A stretch of DNA of 64,000 nt. It comes from Micromonospora sp. WMMA1947 (GTDB taxonomy: Bacteria > Actinomycetota > Actinomycetes > Mycobacteriales > Micromonosporaceae). The stretch is taken from assembly GCF_027497355.1 (NCBI RefSeq), contig NZ_CP114909.1, positions 3,987,001 to 4,051,000 of the forward strand, in the 5' to 3' direction. The first letter of the stretch is position 1. The number at the start of each line of letters is the position of its first letter. The notes beneath the pieces were generated by a model that saw nothing but the letters and a program-made list of their open reading frames with translations, had not been told where the DNA came from and ran no database searches. Positions 28,161 to 37,275 of the stretch are shown piece by piece. The position numbers and the translations under genes are program-made.

Positions 28161-28182
28161 CGGTCCGTTGCCCAACGGACCG
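28161..28182. promoter_or_regulatory. Perfect 22-bp palindrome between LPMO and sugar kinase
   Basis: CGGTCCGTTG-CC-CAACGGACCG, 129 bp upstream of the LPMO start and 185 bp upstream of the kinase start. In a divergent promoter region such a dyad is most simply an operator. No regulator gene is adjacent. Confidence 0.4.
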
Positions 28183-28296
28183 TGGATGCCCTCGCGTCGG
28201 ATCGACCCGGCGGCCGGTGACGCGGCAGCCCCCGCGTCGTCACCCGGCACCGCCATCCCACCACGTCCGGCCGCGGCCCGCAATAGGTGCTGCTCG

Positions 28297-28330
28297 ATGC
28301 CAGGGTCCCGGCGCGCCGGGACCCTGGCAT
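28297..28330. promoter_or_regulatory. Perfect 34-bp palindrome upstream of the sugar kinase
   Basis: Arms of 17 bp (ATGCCAGGGTCCCGGCG and its complement) meet without a loop. It lies 38 bp before the PfkB kinase start in a divergent region, where a terminator would be unexpected. Operator, attenuator or cruciform are possible. It could also terminate a transcript entering from the LPMO side. Confidence 0.4.
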
Positions 28331-28367
28331 GCGCCAGGATCGGGGGAGGACGACGAGGGGAGCCAGG

Positions 28368-29300
28368 ATGGGGTACGCGGTGGTGCTCGGCGAGGCACTG
28401 GTGGACCTGCTCGACGCCGAGCACGACGGGGAACCCGTCTACCGGCAGGCGATCGGCGGCGGCCCGCTCAACGTGGCGGTGGCGATCGCCCGGCTCGGCG
28501 GGGACGCACGGTTCGTCGGGTCGCTCGGCGACGACGCGCTGGCCGGACGGATCCGCGCCTTCCTCACCCGCGCGGGAGTGGACGTGAGCGGGACGGTGAC
28601 GGTGCCGGCCCCGACCGCGCTCGCCGTGGCCACGTTCGCCGGTGCGGAGCCCGACTTCCGCTTCTACGGCGAACCCCGCTCGTACGCGCTGCTCGGCCCG
28701 GACGACCTGGACGTGGCGCTGGTCGAAGGTGCGGACGTGCTCTACTGCGGCTCGATCGTGCTGCTCGACCCGCCGGTGCTCGCCGCGGCGCGGCGTGCCT
28801 GGTCGATCGCGGGCGCGCTGCGGGTGTTCGACCCCAACGTGCGGCCCCGCCTGCTCACCGCGCCGGGCGCGCTGGACGGGCTGCGGGCGGTGGTCGCCGA
28901 GTTCGCCGCCGCCGCGCACCTGGTCAAGCTCAGCAGTGCCGACGCGCGGCTGCTCTACCCGGACGAGCCGGTCGAGGGCGTCGCCGCGTACCTGCGGGAA
29001 CTGGGCGCGAGCACGGTCGTGGTGACGCTGGGCGCGGACGGCGCCCTGGTCGCGGCCGCCGACGACGTGGTGCGCGTCCCCGCGCCGAAGGTGGACGCGG
29101 TGGACGCCACCGGCGCGGGTGACTCGGTGATGGGCGCGCTGGTGGCCGACCTGCTGGCCGCCGGTGAGCCGGCCGACCCGGCGGGCTGGCGGGAGCGGGT
29201 CGCGTTCGCGCTCCGGGTGGCGGCAGTCGTGTGCGAGTCGCCCGGCGGCGCCACCGCGATGCCCACCCGCACCGAGGTAGCAACCCGCTTCGCGGGGTAA
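28368..29300 (+). CDS. PfkB-family carbohydrate kinase (fructokinase-like)
   Basis: 310 residues of the ribokinase fold. GGGPLNVAVAIARLGGDARFVGSLGDDALAGRI is the first PfkB signature, and DATGAGDSVMGALVADLL is the second, with the catalytic Asp and anion hole. It phosphorylates a sugar with ATP; fructose is the commonest substrate for proteins starting with 'VVLGEALVDLL'. The ATG at 28368 follows a G-rich GAGGGGAGCC. The stop codon TAA is contributed by the repeat element at 29297-29353. No transport genes are adjacent. Confidence 0.88.
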   Translation: MGYAVVLGEALVDLLDAEHDGEPVYRQAIGGGPLNVAVAIARLGGDARFVGSLGDDALAGRIRAFLTRAGVDVSGTVTVPAPTALAVATFAGAEPDFRFYGEPRSYALLGPDDLDVALVEGADVLYCGSIVLLDPPVLAAARRAWSIAGALRVFDPNVRPRLLTAPGALDGLRAVVAEFAAAAHLVKLSSADARLLYPDEPVEGVAAYLRELGASTVVVTLGADGALVAAADDVVRVPAPKVDAVDATGAGDSVMGALVADLLAAGEPADPAGWRERVAFALRVAAVVCESPGGATAMPTRTEVATRFAG

Positions 29301-29353
29301 GGAAGGGCCCCTTCTCAACGCCTGAGGTAGAGGAGGGGCCCCTTCTTGACACC
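29297..29353. repeat. Double GAAGGGGCCCCTTC element, copy 1
   Basis: Two tandem near-palindromes, AAGGAAGGGCCCCTTCTCAA and GAGGAGGGGCCCCTTCTTGA, joined by CGCCTGAGGTA. The initial TAA is the stop codon of the PfkB kinase. Further copies are at 42312-42367 and 52643-52699. Each near-palindrome can form a short hairpin, so a terminator role is plausible. Confidence 0.8.
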
Positions 29354-29396
29354 CGCCCCCCACGCGGCGGCCAGCTCAGGCGCGCGGCGGCCGACG

Positions 29397-30623
29397 TCAG
29401 GCGCGCGGGCGGGCCAGTGTCAGGACGGCGGTCAGGGACAGGGCGGCGGCGCCGGCCAGGACCACCGCCATCGGCAGCGCGCTGCCCTCGCCGCCGAGCC
29501 CGACCAGCGGCGCGGCCAGCGCGCCCACCACCGACTGGAGACCGCCCATCAGCGCGGCGGCGGTGCCCGCGTGCCGGGCGTGCGCGTCCAGCGCCAGCGC
29601 GGTGCTGTTCGGCATCACCATGCCGAGCGAGCCGACGAAGGCGAACAGCGCCACCGCCGTCAGGGCCAGGCTGCCGGCCAGCGCCCCGCTCAGCACGCCG
29701 AGCGCGGTGACCAGGCCGGCCACGAGCGTGGTGACCAGCAGCCGGCGCGGGGTGAACCGGTCGAGCAGCCGGGCGTTCGCCTGACCGACGGTCACCAGGG
29801 CGAGCGCGTTGACGCCGAAGATGACGCTGAACACCGCCGCGGACACGCCGAAGACGTCCTGGAACACGAACGACGACCCCGAGATGTACGCGAACAGCCC
29901 GGCGAACGCGAAGCCCTGCGTCAGCGCGTACCCGAGGTAGACCCGGTCGGCTAGCAGCGACCGCATGGTCCGGACGGTGGCCCCCAGGCCACCGGTGTTG
30001 CGGCGCTCGGCGGGCAGCGTCTCCGGCAGACGCAGCGCGACGGCGACGGCGAGCACCGCCCCGATGACGGCGAGCGTCACGAAGACGGCCCGCCACGAGC
30101 CGAATCGCAGCACCAGGCTGCCCACGCCGGGCGCCGCCACCGGCGCGACACCGAAGACCAGGGTGAGCCGGGAGAAGTACTTCGCGGCGTCCCGGCCCGC
30201 GTAGAGGTCACGGACGACCGCGCGGGCGACCACCACGCCCATGCCGCCGGCGACGCCCTGGGCGAACCGCGCGGCGGCGAGCAGCGGGGCGTTCGGCGCC
30301 ACGGCGCACGCCAGCGCCAGCACGGTGTACGCGACCACGCCGACCAGCACCGGACGGCGGCGCCCCCAGCGGTCGCTCAGCGGGCCGGTGACCAACTGCC
30401 CCACGGCGAGACCGATCAGGCAGGTGGTCAGCGAGAGCTGGATGCCGGCCTGGTCGGCGCCGAGGTCGCGGGTCATGGCCGGGAACGCCGGCAGGTACAT
30501 GTCCAGCGACAGCGGGCCGATCGCGGTGAGCGAACCGAGCAGCACCAGCAGCGTCACGCCGCCGGTGGAGGCGGTGGTGCGGCGGGCGGTCGGGCGCGCG
30601 GTGGCCGGCGCGGCACTGCTCAC
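29397..30623 (-). CDS. MFS drug-efflux transporter (Bcr/CflA type)
   Basis: 408 residues with 12 predicted membrane helices. The first loop reads PLSLDMYLPAFPAMTRDLGA, typical of the Bcr/CflA subfamily. The MFS motif between helices 2 and 3 is GPLSDRWGRRRPVL, and the antiporter motif C is close to GVAPVAAPGVGSLVL. It likely exports small drugs by proton antiport. It starts at GTG 30623 and is divergent from a MarR regulator 83 bp away, the usual layout for ligand-induced efflux. Confidence 0.9.
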   Translation of the reverse strand: MSSAAPATARPTARRTTASTGGVTLLVLLGSLTAIGPLSLDMYLPAFPAMTRDLGADQAGIQLSLTTCLIGLAVGQLVTGPLSDRWGRRRPVLVGVVAYTVLALACAVAPNAPLLAAARFAQGVAGGMGVVVARAVVRDLYAGRDAAKYFSRLTLVFGVAPVAAPGVGSLVLRFGSWRAVFVTLAVIGAVLAVAVALRLPETLPAERRNTGGLGATVRTMRSLLADRVYLGYALTQGFAFAGLFAYISGSSFVFQDVFGVSAAVFSVIFGVNALALVTVGQANARLLDRFTPRRLLVTTLVAGLVTALGVLSGALAGSLALTAVALFAFVGSLGMVMPNSTALALDAHARHAGTAAALMGGLQSVVGALAAPLVGLGGEGSALPMAVVLAGAAALSLTAVLTLARPRA

Positions 30624-30706
30624 GAGTGGGTACCCCCTGGATCTGGTGCGTCCGGGGTACCTTACATCTGTAGTCAGAACTATTGCGATGTGAGGCGGGT
30701 GACTCC
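30624..30706. promoter_or_regulatory. Divergent MFS/MarR control region
   Basis: This 83-bp gap contains two GGGTACC/GGGGTACC palindromic words (about 30627 and 30654) and an interrupted dyad ACATCTGTAGT-CAGA-ACTATTGCGATGT (30664-30692). One or both are likely sites for the neighbouring MarR protein. Confidence 0.4.
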
Positions 30707-31216
30707 GTGGCGACGAACGAGCAGGTCGCGCGGTTCGGCGCGGCCCTGGGGGAGCTGCACCGGCTCCTGCGCCGGCGGACCGGGGCGCGGGTGGGACGGG
30801 ACCCGTTGCCCGAGGCGCAGGTGGAGGTGCTCCTGCTGGTCCGGGAGAGCCCGGGGATCAGCGGCAAGGAGGTGGCCCGGCGTCTCTGCACCGCGCCCAA
30901 CACGGTGAGCACGCTGGTCCGCGACCTCAGCGACGCCGGGTTGCTGGCCCGTGACCGCGACCCCGACGACCGCCGTGTGGTCCGGCTGCGCGTCACCGAC
31001 GCCGCCCGGGAGCGGATGGCCCACTACGAGGCCCACCGCGCGGCGTTGCTCGCCGGCGCCCTCGCCGAGCTGGACCCGCCGGTACGGGCGGCGATCCTGG
31101 CCGCCGCCCCACACCTCGACGCGCTGCGGGACGCGCTGCGGAGCCCCGCCCCGCCGGAACCACAGGGTCGGGCCGCCGGAAACCCGGTGGCCGCCGTGCC
31201 GCCCCGCCCCGCATGA
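30707..31216 (+). CDS. MarR-family transcriptional regulator
   Basis: 169 residues with a winged helix-turn-helix: EAQVEVLLLVRESPGISGKE, then VARRLCTAPNTVSTLVRDL as the recognition helix, then the wing RDPDDRRVVRLRVT. Family members bind palindromic sites as dimers and release DNA on binding phenolic or drug ligands. It probably controls the divergent MFS pump. GTG at 30707 gives the normal MarR N-terminal helix. The C-terminal ~20 residues are Pro/Arg-rich. A phosphotransferase gene follows after 7 bp on the same strand. Confidence 0.9.
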   Translation: MATNEQVARFGAALGELHRLLRRRTGARVGRDPLPEAQVEVLLLVRESPGISGKEVARRLCTAPNTVSTLVRDLSDAGLLARDRDPDDRRVVRLRVTDAARERMAHYEAHRAALLAGALAELDPPVRAAILAAAPHLDALRDALRSPAPPEPQGRAAGNPVAAVPPRPA

Positions 31217-31223
31217 TCACCGG

Positions 31224-32144
<921 letters not shown>

Positions 32145-32157
32145 GCCCGGGGGCCGG

Positions 32158-32985
32158 TCAGGCCGTGCCGTCCAGCTCCGCGTAGCCGCGGCGGGCGGCG
32201 ATCAGGCCCGGCCGCGCGCCGAACGGCGACTCGGCCGCCACCCGCTCCGGCGGGGCGCTGCCGGTGTGCCCGGCGCGGATCAGCCACGCCTGCCGCGCGA
32301 GCTGCGCGTGCTGCTCGCGGACGAAGTCCGCGCCGACCGGCTCGCCGTGGCCGGGCACCACCACCGTCGCGGGCGTGGTCAGCCGCAGCAGGTCGGCCAG
32401 CGCGTCCGGCCACGTCAGGGGGTACGACTCCTCGAACGCCGGCGGCCCGCTCTGCTCCACCAGATCGCCGGCGACGAGCACGTCCGCGTCAGGTACGTGC
32501 ACCACCAGGTCGGCGTCGGTGTGCCCGTGCCCGGGATGGCGCAGCACCACCCGCCGGCCGCCCACGTCGAGCACCGTCTCCTCGTGCACCTCGTGCGTCG
32601 GTGCCCGCAACTCGGTACGCGCCAGTTCCTCGGCCAGCGCCGGGTGCCCGGCGCGCATCTCCTCGTACGCGGCGCGCCGCACGGCGTCGGACCGGTCCCG
32701 CAGCGCCGCCGCGGCCTGGGCCTGCGCGTAGATCGCGGTGTCCGGACCGGCCAGCGTGGCGTTGCCGAAGCAGTGGTCGAAGTGGTGGTGCGTGTTCACG
32801 ATCGTCCACGGGTACGGCGTCACCGCCCGCGCCGCCTCCGCCAGCTCCCGGGCCTGCCCGGCGGTGGAGAGCGTGTCGACGAGCAGCGCCGCGCCGTCAC
32901 CGGCCACCAGCACCACGTTCACCGCGAGCGTCGGCTCGCGCAGCACGTGCACCCCGGCGGCGACCTCCGTGAACCCGGCGGTCAT
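32158..32985 (-). CDS. Metallo-beta-lactamase-fold hydrolase
   Basis: 275 residues. Metal ligands are in VNTHHHFDHCFGNAT (HxHxDH), in LRHPGHGHTDADLVVHV (His), in VLVAGDLVE (Asp) and in VVPGHGEPVG (His). This is a complete two-zinc site. It resembles SoxH/quinoprotein-relay or hydroxyacylglutathione-hydrolase-like members. The ATG overlaps the stop of the upstream thioesterase-like gene as ATGA, implying coupled translation. The shared pathway suggests hydrolysis of a thioester, but the substrate is unknown. Confidence 0.9.
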   Translation of the reverse strand: MTAGFTEVAAGVHVLREPTLAVNVVLVAGDGAALLVDTLSTAGQARELAEAARAVTPYPWTIVNTHHHFDHCFGNATLAGPDTAIYAQAQAAAALRDRSDAVRRAAYEEMRAGHPALAEELARTELRAPTHEVHEETVLDVGGRRVVLRHPGHGHTDADLVVHVPDADVLVAGDLVEQSGPPAFEESYPLTWPDALADLLRLTTPATVVVPGHGEPVGADFVREQHAQLARQAWLIRAGHTGSAPPERVAAESPFGARPGLIAARRGYAELDGTA

Positions 32986-33386
32986 GGCTGGCGTACGGCC
33001 CGCTCGACGAAGCGCTGCCGGTCGACCAGCGCCCGCTCGACCCGGCCCTGCGCCGCGACGGTGGCCCCGTCGGTGACTGTCACGTCGAAGACCAGCCGCT
33101 TGCCGTCGACCTTCACCAGCTCGGCGTAGGCGGCCACGGTACGACCCACCGGCGTCGCCGCGCGGTGTTCCAGCTCGACCCGTACGCCGACGGTGGTGGA
33201 CCCGGACGGCATCCGGGTCGCGGTGGCGGCCACCGTCGCCGCCTCGGCCAGTGCCAGCACCCGGGGTGTGCCGAGCACCGGCACGTCCCCGGAGCCGACC
33301 GCCTGCGCGGTGTCGGCGTCGGTCACTGTCAGCTCGACCCGGGCGGTCAGGCCCGGCGCGAAGGGCGACTCCGGCTGCTCCTGCAT
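32982..33386 (-). CDS. Hotdog-fold thioesterase (FlK-like)
   Basis: 134 residues. FAPGLTARVELTVTDADTAQ is followed by LALAEAATVAATATRMPSGS, then a GVRVELEHRAATPVG strand and RLVFDVTVTDGATVAAQG. This matches the fluoroacetyl-CoA-thioesterase-like hotdog family, in which the Thr/Glu/His set includes the Glu in ALAEAA and the His in LEHRAATP. It would act on an acyl-CoA in the cytoplasm. The ATG is at 33386. It forms a two-gene operon with the downstream metallo-beta-lactamase-fold gene (4-bp ATGA overlap). Confidence 0.8.
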   Translation of the reverse strand: MQEQPESPFAPGLTARVELTVTDADTAQAVGSGDVPVLGTPRVLALAEAATVAATATRMPSGSTTVGVRVELEHRAATPVGRTVAAYAELVKVDGKRLVFDVTVTDGATVAAQGRVERALVDRQRFVERAVRQP

Positions 33387-33501
33387 GCGGCCGAGCCTAG
33401 TGCAGGAGACAGGCGGGCGTCCGGCGTCCGGGCCGCCGCCGGGCCGGTCGTCACCGCCCGCCCGCAGGCCCGCCTGTCGCACGCCGTTAACCTTGTCCGC
33501 G

Positions 33502-34572
33502 ATGGCCGAGCTGACACAATCTCCGACCCCCGCCCCCGACGCGCCGACCGAGTCGCCCGACGGCGGGCGCCGCCGTGTGATCGCGATGACCATCTGGGGC
33601 GTCGCGTTCGTCGCCGCCTGGCTCGCCATCGGCCTGCCCACGGACCCGGCGTACGCGTTCCTGTGGATCTGGGCCGGCACGATCGCGTGGAACTCGGCCC
33701 GCCCGTGGCGCAGCCACCTGCGGTTCGCCCGGGACTGGATCCCGGTGGTGCTGCTGCTCGCCGCGTACAACCTGTCCCGGGGGTTCGCCGACAACGGCGC
33801 CACCCCGCACGCGATGGAGCTGATCGTCGCCGACCGCTTCCTGACCGGGTGGCTCACCGGCGGCGAGGTGCCGACGATCTGGCTCCAGGAGCGCCTGTAC
33901 GACGCGTCCGAGGTGCGCTGGTGGGACGTGCTGGTGAGCTGGGTCTACTTCTCGCACTTCGTGGCGACGTTCGCCGCCGCGGCCGTGCTGTGGATGCGCA
34001 ACCGGCGGCGCTGGATCGCGTACATGTCCCGCTGGGGCTTCCTGTGCGCGGCCGGGCTGGTGACCTACTTCGCGTACCCGGCGGCGCCGCCGTGGTGGGC
34101 GGCGCAGAACGGCCTGCTCACCGAGGTCGCGCGGATCTCCACCCGGGGCTGGAAGGAGATCGGCATGCACGGCGCGGGCAACCTTCTCAACGCCGGGCAG
34201 ATCGCCTCCAACCCGGTGGCCGCGATGCCGTCGCTGCACACCGCGTTCGCGCTGTTCGTGGTGTTGTTCTTCATGCGCTCGGTACGCAAGCGCTGGTGGC
34301 CGCTGATGCTCGCGTATCCGCTGGCCATGACGTTCACGCTGATGTACAGCGGCGAGCACTACCTGATCGACGTGCTGGTGGGCTGGGCGTACGTGGGCCT
34401 GACGTTCCTGGTGGTCGGCCTGGCCGAGCGCTGGTGGGCGGCGCGGCAGGCCCGGCGTGCCGGTGAGCCCGCCGTCGCCGCCGGCGAACCGCCCGCCGAC
34501 ACCGACACCGACACCGACACCCCGGACCGCGTCGCCGACGACCGGGACGCGGTGCCCGCCGAGCGCCGGTAG
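33502..34572 (+). CDS. PAP2-superfamily membrane protein (Aur1/Ipt1-like)
   Basis: 356 residues with about six membrane helices. The lipid-phosphatase active site is split across PVAAMPSLHTAFALFV (catalytic His) and YSGEHYLIDVLVGWAY (His/Asp). The long N-terminal half, with an extra large loop containing FLTGWLTGGEVPTIWLQERL, is typical of the inositolphosphotransferase-like branch, so it may transfer a phospho-headgroup rather than only dephosphorylate. The C-terminal tail contains (Asp-Thr)x4 encoded by four GACACC repeats (34498-34521). The ATG at 33502 is divergent from the thioesterase gene. Confidence 0.88.
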   Translation: MAELTQSPTPAPDAPTESPDGGRRRVIAMTIWGVAFVAAWLAIGLPTDPAYAFLWIWAGTIAWNSARPWRSHLRFARDWIPVVLLLAAYNLSRGFADNGATPHAMELIVADRFLTGWLTGGEVPTIWLQERLYDASEVRWWDVLVSWVYFSHFVATFAAAAVLWMRNRRRWIAYMSRWGFLCAAGLVTYFAYPAAPPWWAAQNGLLTEVARISTRGWKEIGMHGAGNLLNAGQIASNPVAAMPSLHTAFALFVVLFFMRSVRKRWWPLMLAYPLAMTFTLMYSGEHYLIDVLVGWAYVGLTFLVVGLAERWWAARQARRAGEPAVAAGEPPADTDTDTDTPDRVADDRDAVPAERR

Positions 34573-34583
34573 ACCGCCCGCCG

Positions 34584-34619
34584 GGCCGCCGGGCCGGTCA
34601 GCGGTCGGCCCGGCGGGCC
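34584..34619. terminator. Hairpin terminator between convergent genes
   Basis: Arms GGCCGCCGGGCCG and CGGCCCGGCGGGCC pair with one bulged base around a 9-nt loop. AGCGGTC heptamer repeats (about 34645-34668) follow and run into the end of the convergent gene. Confidence 0.6.
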
Positions 34620-34658
34620 GGTCGGCGGTCGTGGTCGGTCCGGCTCAGCGGTCAGCGG

Positions 34659-36215
34659 TCAGCGGTCGCTGTCGGTGCGCCGGGCGGCGTGCGAGCGTGC
34701 GGTCAGCTCCGCGGCCAGCTCCCACGCGTCGGCCAGGTCCCGGTGGACGGCCGCCGCCCCGGCCCCACCGGCGGTGTCCGCGTGCACGGTGGCCAGCCGC
34801 AACAGCCGCTGCACCGGACCCCGGGTGACGCGCACGCTCTGGATCCGGGCGTACGGCACCAGCGTCAACTGGCGGGTCAGCAGCCCGGATCGGGCCACGA
34901 AGACGCGCTCGTCGAGACCCGCGCCGACCACCCTGCGGCTCAGCGGGCGCAGCCAGCGGGCCCGTTCCGGGGGAGGCGTCGTGGGCAGCGCGTCCAGCCG
35001 TACGCCGGGCAGCACCTCCGCGACGACAGTCGCGCCGGTGCCCGCGTCGCCGACCGGCAGCAGGCGGTCCGGGCGGTTGCGGTCGTCGAGCTCACCGGCG
35101 GAGTAGCCGGCCACCTCCAGCCGCAGCCGCAGCCACCCCTTCATCCGCCAGAGCAGCGGCCAGGTCGCCCGTACGGTCTGCACCCGGTGCAGCGGCACGG
35201 TCTGCACCCGCGTCTCCAGCAGGCCGTTGTGCACCCGCAGCGTGCCGTCGTCCCGGTCGAGCCGGAAGCTCCAGTCGTCGAGCACCCGGCGGATCGGTTG
35301 CAGCACCACGCCGGCCATCGCGGTGAGCGTGCTCGCCACCGCGATGAACGACCACGAGCCCTCGGAGAAGAACTGGGCGCCGACGAACACCAGGCCCACC
35401 GGCAGCAGGAACGCCTGCGGCGTGAGCAACTGGCTGACCAGCAGATCCTGGTTGCGAACGGTGTGCAGCCGGCGACCGGCCGGCACGGGTGCGGCAGGCG
35501 CGCCGGGCTCGGCCGCCGGCACCGGCGCCGGGGCGGAGCGCCCCGCCACCGCGAGCAGCCGTTGCCGTAGCGCGGTGGCCTCGGCCACGCTGAGGTAGGC
35601 CAGCGGCGCCTCGGTCTTGCCCCCGCCGACCACCTCCAGCCGCAGCTCGGCCAGGCCGGTGAGCTGGGCCAGCAGGGGCCGGACCACCTCGACCGCCTGC
35701 AACCGCTCCAGCGGGATGGCCCGGGTACGACGCCACAGCAGGCCCTCGTAGACGCGCAGTTCGCGGCCGACCAGGTGGTAGCCGGTGTTCCACCAGCTCA
35801 CCACCGACAGCACGGTGGCGCCGAGCACGAAGACGGTGACCAGCGCCGCGAACCAGCCGAACCCGACGCGCGACAGCGTCGACCAGGAGAGCCCGGCGAT
35901 CACCACGACCAGCGACTTCGCGCCGTGCAGCGCCGGGCTGAGCGGATGCAGCCGCTGCCGTGGCTCCTCGCCGCCGGTCGGTCCGGCGGCCGGACCCCAC
36001 GGTCCCGGGTACGGCGGCAGCGGCGCGGGCCACGGCCCGGGCGCGGCGGGATCCGGGCCGGACGGCGGCCCGTACCCGCTTGCCGCCGAGCCGGGCGGCC
36101 CGTAGCCGGGTGGCGGTGCGTACCCGGGCGGTGGCCCGTATCCGGGCGGGCCGGGCGTCAGCTCGGGCCGGTCGTCGGGGGGCGGCGGGGCGCCGGGGTC
36201 GCTCCGGTCGCTCAC
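34659..36215 (-). CDS. Bacterial PH-domain (YdbT-like) membrane protein, large
   Basis: 518 residues. A Pro/Gly/Tyr-rich disordered head (PPGYGPP repeats, residues ~20-75) is followed by two hydrophobic hairpins and bPH2-type domains. The recurrent signature is GYHLVGRELRVYEGLLWRRT followed by PLERLQAVEVVRPLL; the second copy is TLRVHNGLLETRVQTVPLHR and the third VFVARSGLLTRQLTLVPYAR. These proteins sit in the membrane with PH-like modules inside the cell. E. coli-type YdbT homologues are uncharacterised. Its GTG overlaps the stop of the upstream PH gene (GTGA), so the two form an operon. Confidence 0.87.
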   Translation of the reverse strand: MSDRSDPGAPPPPDDRPELTPGPPGYGPPPGYAPPPGYGPPGSAASGYGPPSGPDPAAPGPWPAPLPPYPGPWGPAAGPTGGEEPRQRLHPLSPALHGAKSLVVVIAGLSWSTLSRVGFGWFAALVTVFVLGATVLSVVSWWNTGYHLVGRELRVYEGLLWRRTRAIPLERLQAVEVVRPLLAQLTGLAELRLEVVGGGKTEAPLAYLSVAEATALRQRLLAVAGRSAPAPVPAAEPGAPAAPVPAGRRLHTVRNQDLLVSQLLTPQAFLLPVGLVFVGAQFFSEGSWSFIAVASTLTAMAGVVLQPIRRVLDDWSFRLDRDDGTLRVHNGLLETRVQTVPLHRVQTVRATWPLLWRMKGWLRLRLEVAGYSAGELDDRNRPDRLLPVGDAGTGATVVAEVLPGVRLDALPTTPPPERARWLRPLSRRVVGAGLDERVFVARSGLLTRQLTLVPYARIQSVRVTRGPVQRLLRLATVHADTAGGAGAAAVHRDLADAWELAAELTARSHAARRTDSDR

Positions 36216-36739
36216 AGGCCCTCCGCCCGGTCCTCGCCCAGCGCGGTCAGCCGGTCGCGCAGCCGGGACGCCTCTGCCGGGCGCAGACCGGGCACCCGGG
36301 CGTCGCTCGCGGCGGCTGCCGTATGCAATTGCACGGTGGCGAGGTCGAACGCGCGCTCCAGCGGACCGGCGCTCACATCGACGAACTGCATTCGCGAGTA
36401 CGGGACGATGGACAGCCGCCGCACCAGCAGGCCGTGGCGCACGAGCAGATCGTCGTCGCGCTCGGCGTACCCCCAGGCGCGGACCGCGCGCACGATGGTG
36501 ACCGACCGCCAGACGCCGATGAGCAGCGCCACGCCGACGGCGGCGCCGAGCAGCCAGTGCCCGGACAGCGCCCAGGCCACGCCGAGCACCACGAGCGCCA
36601 CGGCCAGCCCGATGCCGAGCCGGATCAACTCCACCCAGATCAGGTCGCGGGAGATCGGCTGCCAGCGGACCGTGTCCGGCCAGGGCTCCAGAGCGCTGCG
36701 CGCGGCGGGCGGGAGGCCGGCGGGGCCGTCACCGCTCAT
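36212..36739 (-). CDS. Bacterial PH-domain (YdbS-like) membrane protein, small
   Basis: 175 residues: a short soluble head, two membrane helices (LIRLGIGLAVALVVLGVAWA and LLGAAVGVALLIGV) and one bPH2 domain (YAERDDDLLVRHGLLVRRLS, VPYSRMQFVDVSAGPLERAF). This is the normal partner of the larger three-domain protein and is translationally coupled to it by GTGA overlap. The ATG at 36739 has no clear ribosome site, so the start is less certain. The pair probably forms a membrane complex of unknown role. Confidence 0.85.
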   Translation of the reverse strand: MSGDGPAGLPPAARSALEPWPDTVRWQPISRDLIWVELIRLGIGLAVALVVLGVAWALSGHWLLGAAVGVALLIGVWRSVTIVRAVRAWGYAERDDDLLVRHGLLVRRLSIVPYSRMQFVDVSAGPLERAFDLATVQLHTAAAASDARVPGLRPAEASRLRDRLTALGEDRAEGL

Positions 36740-36812
36740 CGGGAGGACCTGCCGTGCTCGGCGCCGGTACGGGCTCGGATCGTCTGCTCGCTCACGCTTC
36801 GAGCGTAGGCGA

Positions 36813-37022
36813 TCAGGGAAGCGGGACCACCTCGCGGAGGAAGCCGCGTGCGTCGAGGAACTCACCGAGGGAGCCGCGGTGCTCCGGGCAGGCCAGCCAG
36901 GTCTTGCGCCGGTCCGGCGCGTGCAGGCGGGGATTGTGCCAGCGAAGCTGGTAGGCGGCGGGTGCGCGACACCCCCGCGCCGAGCAGATCAGCGTCTCGT
37001 CCGGGGTGGTGGGAGTCGTCAC
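36813..37022 (-). CDS. Small Cys/His-rich conserved actinobacterial protein
   Basis: 69 residues with LICSARGCRAPAAYQLRWHN, then the conserved basic segment PDRRKTWLACPEHRGSLGEF and a hydrophobic end. Three Cys plus the His of C-P-E-H form a plausible zinc knuckle. Homologues are widespread in actinomycetes and sometimes carry an unsupported enzyme name; I assign no function. The GTG start at 37022 gives the family length. It lies upstream of the PH operon on the same strand, separated by 73 bp. Confidence 0.75.
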   Translation of the reverse strand: MTTPTTPDETLICSARGCRAPAAYQLRWHNPRLHAPDRRKTWLACPEHRGSLGEFLDARGFLREVVPLP

Positions 37023-37059
37023 CGGGGCGAGTCTAGAGGCCGCACGCCGGGAGTTTTAG

Positions 37060-37091
37060 CGCCGGGCGGCCACGGGGGGAGCCGCCCGGCG
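37060..37091. other. Hairpin in the moxR upstream region
   Basis: A perfect 11-bp stem CGCCGGGCGGC with a 10-nt loop sits 37 bp upstream of the small Cys-rich gene and about 185 bp before moxR, between divergent genes. The remainder of this 253-bp spacer shows nothing I can assign. Confidence 0.45.
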
Positions 37092-37275
37092 ACGGGGTGA
37101 ATCGTACACACTGCGGACCCCTTGTTGTCCACCCGTGTTCAGCGTTTCTCGCGCCGCGGGACGGCGTGGGGGACGCCGCGGCGAAAATCGTGCCTCTCCC
37201 ACCCTCGGCTCTCAGCGAGGCATGACAGTCTTGATACGCACCACGCCACGACGACGACCCTGCTGTGGAGGACCG

